This document shows, piece by piece, positions 26,639-32,781 of a DNA stretch of 32,781 nt; position 1 is the first letter of the stretch; the number at the start of each line of letters is the position of its first letter. The DNA is from Marinibacterium sp. GTDB taxonomy: Bacteria > Pseudomonadota > Alphaproteobacteria > Rhodobacterales > Rhodobacteraceae. The stretch lies in assembly GCA_017643305.1 (NCBI GenBank), contig JAEPNQ010000044.1, forward strand, positions 1 through 32,781, written 5' to 3'. The notes under the pieces were generated by a model. It did not search any database. It had not been told where the DNA came from and saw nothing but the letters and a program-made list of their open reading frames with translations. A program made the position numbers and the translations under genes.

Positions 26639-28834
26639 ATGGAAAAGGCGACGTTTTTTGATCCCGGCGCCTCCGTGTCCGTGCTGACAACCCAACCGCT
26701 GGACCGGCTACTGGATTACAAAGCGCCAGAAGGTGGCTGCATGTTGGGTGCATTCGTGGAGGTCCCTCTGGGGCCACGCAAGGTGATCGGCGTGGTCTGG
26801 GGCCCCGGCGTGGGCGATTATGACAGGTCCAAGCTACGGTCGGTGATCCGGGTGCTGGACGCAGCCCCAATGCGGGATGAAGTGCGCACGTTCCTGATCC
26901 GCGCCTCTGAATACACACTGACACCGATGTCAGCGATGCTGCGGCTGGCCGCCCGCGCACCGGGGCTAGGCGACCCGCCATCGATGCGCAAGGTCTACCG
27001 GCTGGGCCTCGGCCAGCCCGACCGGATGACAGACGCCCGCAGCCGCGTTCTGGCCGTTCTGGAAGAATTTGGCGGGCTATCTTTCACGCAAAAAGAACTG
27101 GCCGAAATGGCCGGGGTGACAACATCGGTGATCAAGGGAATGGTCAAACTAGGCGCCGTTGCCGAAGAAGACACGCCGAGAGACCTACCCTTCCCACCGC
27201 TCGACGCGGACCGCCCCGGCAAGGCGCTCACAGAAGCACAAGCCGAAGCCGCCCAGACCCTGCGGGCCGCGCTGCAGGGCGGCGATTATGGCACCACCTT
27301 GCTCAAGGGCGTCACCGGATCCGGCAAGACCGAAGTGTATCTGGAGGCTGTTGCTCAAGCGATCCGGCAAGGTCGTCAGGCGCTTGTCCTGCTGCCGGAA
27401 ATCGCCCTGACGGCCGAGTTTCTGACCCGCGTGGAAGACCGGTTCGGTACCCGCCCGGCAGAATGGCATTCCGGCGTCACCATGACCGAACGGCGTCGCA
27501 TCTGGCGAATGGCCGGGCTGGGGCAGTTGCAATTGGTGGTAGGCGCGCGATCGGCCCTGTTCCTGCCGTTTCAGAACCTTGGACTGATCATCGTCGATGA
27601 AGAACATGATACGTCCTACAAGCAGGAAGACGGCGTGCTTTATAACGCGCGGGACATGGCTGTGCTGCGCGCTTCCATCTGCAGCTCGCAGGTTGTGCTG
27701 GCCTCGGCCACACCGTCGCTGGAAAGCTGGACCAATGCGCGCGCGGGCAAATACCGGCGGCTGGAACTGACCGACCGATTTGGCCCCTCCACCCTGCCCG
27801 AGATGCGTGCCATCGACATGCGCAATGAACAGCTGGAAGCCGGGCGCTGGATTTCCCCCAGCCTGCGCACCGCTGTTCAGGCCAGGCTGAATCGGGGCGA
27901 ACAGGCGCTGCTGTTCCTGAACCGTCGGGGCTATGCGCCGGTTACGCTGTGCCGCGCCTGTGGCGAACAGATCGGGTGCCAGCACTGCGATGCACGCATG
28001 GTGGAACACCGGTTCCTGAAACGGCTGATGTGCCACCAGTGCGGGGAAACCACCCCGATCCCCACCCAATGCCCGTCCTGCAAAGCTGAAGGCAAGCTCG
28101 CGCCAGTCGGCCCGGGTGTGGAACGCATGGGCGAGGAGGTGACCGCAACCTTTCCCGACGCCCGCGTTTCCGTGCTCAGCTCCGACCTATTCGGCAGCGC
28201 CCGCGCGCTGAAGGCGGAGATCGAGACGATTGCCGCGGGTGGCGCCGACATCATCATCGGCACGCAACTGGTCGCCAAGGGGCACAACTTCCCCCTGCTC
28301 ACGCTCGTCGGAGTGATTGATGCTGACCTGGGCCTGCAAGGCTCCGATCTGCGAGCAGCGGAGCGCACGTTCCAGCTGATGCGCCAGGTCGCCGGGCGGG
28401 CAGGCCGGGCGGACAAGCCGGGCATAGCACTGCTGCAAACCTACCAGCCCGAACATCCAGTGATCCAGGCGATCCTGTCAGGGGACGAGGAAGAATTCTG
28501 GAAAGCCGAAGCCGCCGGACGCGAAGCCGCAGGCGTACCGCCCTTCGGGCGCATGGCAGGCATTGTTCTGTCGGGTACCGATTTGCAGACCGTATTCGAC
28601 CTCGGCAACGCGCTAGCCCAAAACGACACGCCCCTGCGCCAGGCCGGGGCCGAGGTGCTGGGCCCCGCCCCCGCCCCAATCGCCCGCGTGCGAGGACGGC
28701 ACCGCGTTCGCCTGCTGGTAAAAGCCCCTAAAGGCGTGGCCATTCAGTCCGCCGTGGCCCGTTGGATCGCCCCGTTCAAGCTGAAAGGTGACCTGCGGCT
28801 GGCCGTCGACATCGACCCGCAGAGTTTTCTCTAG
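26639..28834 (+). CDS. priA: Primosomal protein N' (replication restart helicase)
   Basis: This 731-residue SF2 helicase has Walker A GVTGSGKT (about 224-231) and DEEH (about 320). A two-zinc cysteine cluster spans about 436-485, containing CRACGEQIGCQHC and CHQCGETTPIPTQCPSC. The N-terminal 3'-DNA-binding domain (LDRLLDYKAP) is intact. PriA reloads the replicative helicase at stalled forks. ATG 26639 follows GGGGA by about 9 nt, and the family-like N-terminus argues against the longer frame from 26555. Confidence 0.94.
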   Translation: MEKATFFDPGASVSVLTTQPLDRLLDYKAPEGGCMLGAFVEVPLGPRKVIGVVWGPGVGDYDRSKLRSVIRVLDAAPMRDEVRTFLIRASEYTLTPMSAMLRLAARAPGLGDPPSMRKVYRLGLGQPDRMTDARSRVLAVLEEFGGLSFTQKELAEMAGVTTSVIKGMVKLGAVAEEDTPRDLPFPPLDADRPGKALTEAQAEAAQTLRAALQGGDYGTTLLKGVTGSGKTEVYLEAVAQAIRQGRQALVLLPEIALTAEFLTRVEDRFGTRPAEWHSGVTMTERRRIWRMAGLGQLQLVVGARSALFLPFQNLGLIIVDEEHDTSYKQEDGVLYNARDMAVLRASICSSQVVLASATPSLESWTNARAGKYRRLELTDRFGPSTLPEMRAIDMRNEQLEAGRWISPSLRTAVQARLNRGEQALLFLNRRGYAPVTLCRACGEQIGCQHCDARMVEHRFLKRLMCHQCGETTPIPTQCPSCKAEGKLAPVGPGVERMGEEVTATFPDARVSVLSSDLFGSARALKAEIETIAAGGADIIIGTQLVAKGHNFPLLTLVGVIDADLGLQGSDLRAAERTFQLMRQVAGRAGRADKPGIALLQTYQPEHPVIQAILSGDEEEFWKAEAAGREAAGVPPFGRMAGIVLSGTDLQTVFDLGNALAQNDTPLRQAGAEVLGPAPAPIARVRGRHRVRLLVKAPKGVAIQSAVARWIAPFKLKGDLRLAVDIDPQSFL

Positions 28835-28901
28835 CAAACTCCGCCACTTGACCGAAAAGGCCCGACCGGGCGACACTTCCAAAAATGTGGAAGGACGCAG
28901 A

Positions 28902-30107
28902 ATGCATGTCGTCGCCGATACCACGACGCTTGTTACCGATGGCATCATCACCAGCAACCAGGCCGAGGTTCTGAAACAACGATCACGGCAAGTGATGGTG
29001 GGCCTCGCCATCAACACGCTCCTCTGCCTTGGGATTCTTTCGGCCACAGGCGGACTGATCTTCTGGCTGAAGGATGCATTGGCCGTCGCGATCTGCGGCG
29101 CTGTGGCCGTTGGCATCGGGCTGGCCATTCTCAGCCGCAAAGTGGAACATCTGCGCATGTTTGGCAACGCCGCCACCCTGATCGGCGCTGGCATGCTGGT
29201 GGGCGGCGGTACACTGGAACTGGTGGACAAGTACGAAGCTGTCGCAGGCCCGGTCCTTGCCGTATCAGGGCTGGTCTTATGGCCGGTCGCGTTGCAGGCG
29301 TTTCGGCGCAATGTTCTGGGCGCGGCGTTTGTTGTTGGCTCAATCGCGGTCATGGGGCTGGCGGTGCACCTGTTCGGCATAGGCTTTGCCATTGAACGCT
29401 GGAGCCTTGCGGGCCTTCCTGTCAGCCTGTTCTACCTCTACGCCTCTGTTGCTCTGGTGGCGAGCGGATGGGTACTGGATGTGCGGCTCGTCTCTGCGCT
29501 GGCGATTCTGCCGTTTGCGCAGATGCTGGACACCGGGACCTTTTATACGCACGCGGTCTATGCGTTCTATTCCCCCGAAGCGACGCTTTCGATTGTGCAG
29601 ATGAGCTTGCTGGTCGCGGCCTGCGTCTGGTTCATGAAAACGCGGCAAGAACGCACTGCTCGGCACGCACGGATCATCGCTGTGCTGGCCTTTGTCACGG
29701 CCAATCTGTGTGCGCTGGTCGGATCGCTCTGGGGCGATGTGGTGGGTGAAACCATCTGGGGCCCCACGCGGCCAGAAGGCTGGAGCTCAGAGACCTGGGA
29801 GCTCTACCAACAGGAGCTCGACGCTTTCCGCGAAACCGCGATGACAATTCCAGAAGGTGCATTTTCCATCCTCTGGACCATAGCCCTGGTCGCCGTCGCG
29901 CTTTGGACGGCGCACCGGAACATGCGGGGTCTCTTCAACACCGCCCTCGTGTTTGGCGTGATCCACGCCTACACCCAGCTGTTCGAAAGCTTCGGTGATG
30001 AACCACTGGCCTACGTGATCGGCGGCTTTATCCTGATCCCGGTGGCCTGGGGCATTTGGCAAATGGATCAGGCGCTGCAGAAACGCAGCGAAAACAGCAC
30101 GGGTTAG
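28902..30107 (+). CDS. Polytopic membrane protein, DUF2157-like
   Basis: The protein has 401 residues. The cytoplasmic-looking start VTDGIITSNQAEVLKQRSRQ resembles the N-terminal segment of DUF2157 proteins. About ten or more hydrophobic helices follow, with one larger polar loop (near WGPTRPEGWSSETWELYQQE). AAGGA lies 7 nt before ATG 28902; CTTCC 8 nt further up could pair with it. Function is unknown. It is codirectional with priA, 67 bp upstream, and with the transporters downstream. Confidence 0.7.
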   Translation: MHVVADTTTLVTDGIITSNQAEVLKQRSRQVMVGLAINTLLCLGILSATGGLIFWLKDALAVAICGAVAVGIGLAILSRKVEHLRMFGNAATLIGAGMLVGGGTLELVDKYEAVAGPVLAVSGLVLWPVALQAFRRNVLGAAFVVGSIAVMGLAVHLFGIGFAIERWSLAGLPVSLFYLYASVALVASGWVLDVRLVSALAILPFAQMLDTGTFYTHAVYAFYSPEATLSIVQMSLLVAACVWFMKTRQERTARHARIIAVLAFVTANLCALVGSLWGDVVGETIWGPTRPEGWSSETWELYQQELDAFRETAMTIPEGAFSILWTIALVAVALWTAHRNMRGLFNTALVFGVIHAYTQLFESFGDEPLAYVIGGFILIPVAWGIWQMDQALQKRSENSTG

Positions 30108-30215
30108 GTGGGAACTGCCTAACCGCCACAGGCGCCCTGTGCATTCATGCAGATCAGAATCTGCGTAATCGGTTTCGGTCTCGCCAAGCGATAGGATCAG
30201 GCGTAAGGGATTGGA

Positions 30216-31445
30216 ATGAATCACGTAAAGATCGATGAGGCGCACGCTCTTCCGGTCTGGCGTCGGCCAGTCGCGTTGCTGTTTGTCATGGCCATGGCCA
30301 TGCCGATTGCGTTTTACGCCTGGTACGCGCTACTGAACAATTTCGTGGTCGAAGTTGCCGATTTCGACGGCGCCGATATCGGCCTGTTGCACACGGTCCG
30401 TGAAATCCCCGGATTTCTCGCCTTTCTGGTGATCTTCATCATTATCATCATCCGCGAACAGGTGTTCGGGTTACTTTCGCTGGTGCTGCTGGGCGTTGCG
30501 ACCGCCTTTACAGCGTGGTTCCCGCATCTGGGTGGCATTCTGGTCCTGACCTTCCTCAGCTCGATCGGGTTCCATTACTACGAAACGGTCAACCAGTCGC
30601 TGCAATTGCAATGGCTGCCCAAGGAAAAGGCCCCGCAGATGCTGGGCTGGCTGATGGGGGCCGGGTCAGCCACATCGCTGGTCGTGTTCATCCTGATCGT
30701 GCTGATGTGGGACACGCTGGGGCTGACCTATAACCTTGTGTTCATGGTCGCCGGGTTCACGACCGCCGGGCTCGCCCTGTTCTGTCTGTTCGCCTACCCA
30801 CAGTTCGAATCCCCCACGCCTCAGCGCAAGGAAATGGTCCTACGCAAACGCTACTGGCTCTATTATGCGCTGCAATTCATGTCGGGCGCGCGGCGGCAGA
30901 TCTTCATGGTATTCGCCGGGTTCATGATGGTCGAAAAATTCGGCTTCGAAGTGCACCACCTGACCGGGCTTTACCTGATCAACCTTGTCATCAACATGTT
31001 AGCCGCCCCGTTTCTGGGCAAGGCAGTCGGGTTCTTCGGGGAACGCCGCACACTGATCTTCGAATATATCGGCCTGTTCGTTGTGTTCCTGGCCTATGCC
31101 GGCATCTATTGGTTCAGCTGGGGCGTGTTGCTGGCGGCCATTCTCTATGTGATCGACCACATCCTGTTCGGCTTTGCGCTGGCGCTGAAAACTTATTTCC
31201 AGAAAATCGCCGACCCGGCTGACATCGCCCCGACGGCCGCCGTTGCCTTTACCATCAACCACATCGCCGCGGTGTTCCTACCGGTTCTGCTGGGCCTGCT
31301 CTGGATCGTATCGCCAGGCGCGGTATTCTTCTGCGCGGCTGGTATGGCAGCTATTTCACTGGCACTGGCGCTGCTCATCCCACGCCATCCGGAGCCAGGC
31401 TACGAAACACTGCTGTCGCGCCCTATGCACAGTCCGGCCGAATAA
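30216..31445 (+). CDS. MFS-type transporter
   Basis: This 409-residue protein has about 12 predicted membrane helices and a central charged loop (PQFESPTPQRKEMVLRKRYW). Typical MFS cues are the loop between helices 2 and 3 and the second-half GKAVGFFGERR segment, which resembles motif A. Substrate is unknown. GGA in AAGGGATTGGA precedes ATG 30216. It stops 3 bp before the MATE gene, so the two are probably one operon. Confidence 0.8.
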   Translation: MNHVKIDEAHALPVWRRPVALLFVMAMAMPIAFYAWYALLNNFVVEVADFDGADIGLLHTVREIPGFLAFLVIFIIIIIREQVFGLLSLVLLGVATAFTAWFPHLGGILVLTFLSSIGFHYYETVNQSLQLQWLPKEKAPQMLGWLMGAGSATSLVVFILIVLMWDTLGLTYNLVFMVAGFTTAGLALFCLFAYPQFESPTPQRKEMVLRKRYWLYYALQFMSGARRQIFMVFAGFMMVEKFGFEVHHLTGLYLINLVINMLAAPFLGKAVGFFGERRTLIFEYIGLFVVFLAYAGIYWFSWGVLLAAILYVIDHILFGFALALKTYFQKIADPADIAPTAAVAFTINHIAAVFLPVLLGLLWIVSPGAVFFCAAGMAAISLALALLIPRHPEPGYETLLSRPMHSPAE

Positions 31446-31448
31446 CCA

Positions 31449-32781
31449 ATGTCGCAGGAAGCCCGGTTTCTCAGCGGTCCGACAATGGGCCACTTGATCC
31501 GGATGACTCTGACCGGCGCGGCCGGGATCACCTTTGTGTTTATCATCGACGCACTGAACCTGTTCTGGGTTTCGCAACTGGGTGATCCGCGCATGGTCGC
31601 GGCCATCGGCTTTGCTTTCGCGATACAGTTCTTTTCCGTATCCAGCGGCGTAGGGCTGATGATCGCAGCAACCGCGCTGGTCTCGCGCTCTATCGGCAGC
31701 GGGAACATGGCAGACGCCCGCGAACATGCGGCCAGCGCGGCCGTCATCGCCTTTGCAGCGCAGATCGCCATGGCCGCGCTGGTCATCATCTTCCGATACG
31801 ACATCCTGAAACTCGCCGGAGCGCAGGACGAAACGCTGGAACTGGCCGCGCGATACCTGATGCTGACCGCCCCGTCGCTCAGTTGGATGGCAGTCGGGCT
31901 GATCGCCAGCGGGGCACTGCGCGCCGCAGGGGACGGACGCCGCGCAATGTTTGTGACGCTCACCTCCGGTACGCTATCGATGGTGCTGGACCCGATCCTG
32001 ATCATCGGGCTGGAGCTGGGCCTGGACGGCGCCGCCATTGGGCTGAATTGCTCACGCCTTGTGCTGATGATCGTCGCACTGAGCTTTGCCATCCGCGCGC
32101 ACAACCTGTTTGCCCGCCCGCGTCTGGCGGCCATCGGGCTGACCTTCGGGCCGTTCATGGCCATTGCCATCCCGGCGATCCTGACCCAGCTGGCCACGCC
32201 GTTCGGCAACTACATCCTCACTTCGGTCCTGTCGCAATTCGGCGATGATGCTGTGGCCGGATGGGCCGTGGTCGGGCGGCTGACCGTCGTCGCGTTTGGC
32301 GGCATCTTTTCGCTGGCCGGGGCCATTGGCGGTATCTTTGGTCAGAACTTCGGCGCCAAGAAGTACGACCGGCTGGTCAGCACCTACCGCGACGCGGTAA
32401 TTTTCTGCTTCACGTATACCCTGATCGTCTGGGTTCTGCTGATGCTTGTTCAAACACATGTCGCCAGCGCCTTTGCCCTGGAACCGGCTGGGCAGTCGGT
32501 GCTGTTTGCCTTCTGCAACATCGGCGCGGGCGCGTTCCTGTTTGCCGGGCTGTTCTTTGTCGCCAACGCCGCGTTCAACACGCTGGGTCGCCCCACCCGC
32601 GCCACGCTGCTCACCTGGATACGGGACGGCGTGCTGACCTTGCCCACGGCAATGTTGCTGGCCAGCTTGTTCGGCGCAGTCGGAGTCATTTACGCCCAAG
32701 CCGCGCTTGGGGCAGTAATGGGTGTTGTCGCCTGCCTCTGGGGATGGCATTTCATCCGGACCGTTGCAGATACCCGCCCGG
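31449..32781 (+). CDS. MATE-family efflux transporter (3' end outside window)
   Basis: The frame is open from ATG 31449 to the window edge, 444 codons seen of an expected 450-480. Repeated hydrophobic helices cover it. Family cues include the start LSGPTMGHLIRMTLT, SRSIGSGNMADAREHA after helix 2, the helix-boundary GALRAAGDGRRA, and the second-half copy GQNFGAKKYDRL. MATE proteins export cationic drugs or toxins against Na+ or H+; the substrate is not predictable. No Shine-Dalgarno sequence is seen and the MFS stop is 3 bp upstream, so translation is probably coupled. Confidence 0.88.
   Translation, partial: MSQEARFLSGPTMGHLIRMTLTGAAGITFVFIIDALNLFWVSQLGDPRMVAAIGFAFAIQFFSVSSGVGLMIAATALVSRSIGSGNMADAREHAASAAVIAFAAQIAMAALVIIFRYDILKLAGAQDETLELAARYLMLTAPSLSWMAVGLIASGALRAAGDGRRAMFVTLTSGTLSMVLDPILIIGLELGLDGAAIGLNCSRLVLMIVALSFAIRAHNLFARPRLAAIGLTFGPFMAIAIPAILTQLATPFGNYILTSVLSQFGDDAVAGWAVVGRLTVVAFGGIFSLAGAIGGIFGQNFGAKKYDRLVSTYRDAVIFCFTYTLIVWVLLMLVQTHVASAFALEPAGQSVLFAFCNIGAGAFLFAGLFFVANAAFNTLGRPTRATLLTWIRDGVLTLPTAMLLASLFGAVGVIYAQAALGAVMGVVACLWGWHFIRTVADTRP

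Noticed and set aside
30149-30164. Short hairpin GCAGAT-CAGA-ATCTGC before the MFS gene
   Set aside because: It has only 6 bp and no T-run, too weak to call a terminator or operator.

Overview
The window looks like the chromosome of an alphaproteobacterium of the Rhodobacteraceae/Roseobacter type. It is GC-rich, densely packed and almost all core-genome. The lineage call is an inference from the gene set: phosphatidylcholine synthase, a short (439 aa) glutamyl-tRNA synthetase, a ligase-associated helicase/PdeM pair, DUF484-xerC, priA and an oxyR-katG divergon. No rRNA, tRNA, CRISPR array, insertion sequence or prophage was seen.

Layout. (1) 1-5502, plus strand: tail of a small membrane protein; an AAA ATPase split by an in-frame amber codon; a 3-hydroxyisobutyrate-dehydrogenase-like oxidoreductase; a twin palindrome; then the ligase-associated DEXH helicase and PdeM phosphoesterase. 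(2) 5518-6921, minus: an exported protein of 18 and a half MORN repeats. (3) 7076-10552: glutamine-dependent NAD synthetase, an unknown membrane protein, a small zincin-like peptidase and a gamma-glutamylcyclotransferase-like protein. (4) 10600-13646, minus: a ThDP enzyme and gltX, closed by a strong hairpin at 10564-10590. (5) 13723-15796: a decayed DUF1801 gene, an intact Tat-type metallo-beta-lactamase-fold hydrolase, and a decayed VIT1/CCC1 gene with one stop and two frameshifts. (6) 16014-20241, plus: ileS, a tiny lipoprotein, an O6-alkylguanine-DNA alkyltransferase and a GreA/B-C-domain-like protein. (7) 20204-25939: pcsA, katG, divergent oxyR, then DUF484-xerC on minus. (8) 25940-26638: a gene-poor gap with a possible broken HTH gene. 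(9) 26639-32781, plus: priA, a DUF2157-like membrane protein, an MFS transporter and a MATE transporter that runs off the window.

How the genes fit together. Genome maintenance recurs (DEXH helicase, PdeM, alkyltransferase, XerC, PriA). Oxidative-stress defence is the katG/oxyR pair, whose redox cysteines and heme/crosslink residues are all present. NAD synthesis, two tRNA synthetases and phosphatidylcholine synthesis are housekeeping.

I found no convincing new multi-gene system. The most unusual signals are the number of damaged or oddly started genes (ATPase amber, DUF1801 deletion, VIT1 frameshifts, an ATA where a start codon is expected), the twin AT-rich palindrome before the helicase, and the internal nine-repeat duplication in the MORN protein. 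Whether the small lesions are real or sequencing errors cannot be settled from one sequence; the DUF1801 deletion is too large to be a base-calling error.
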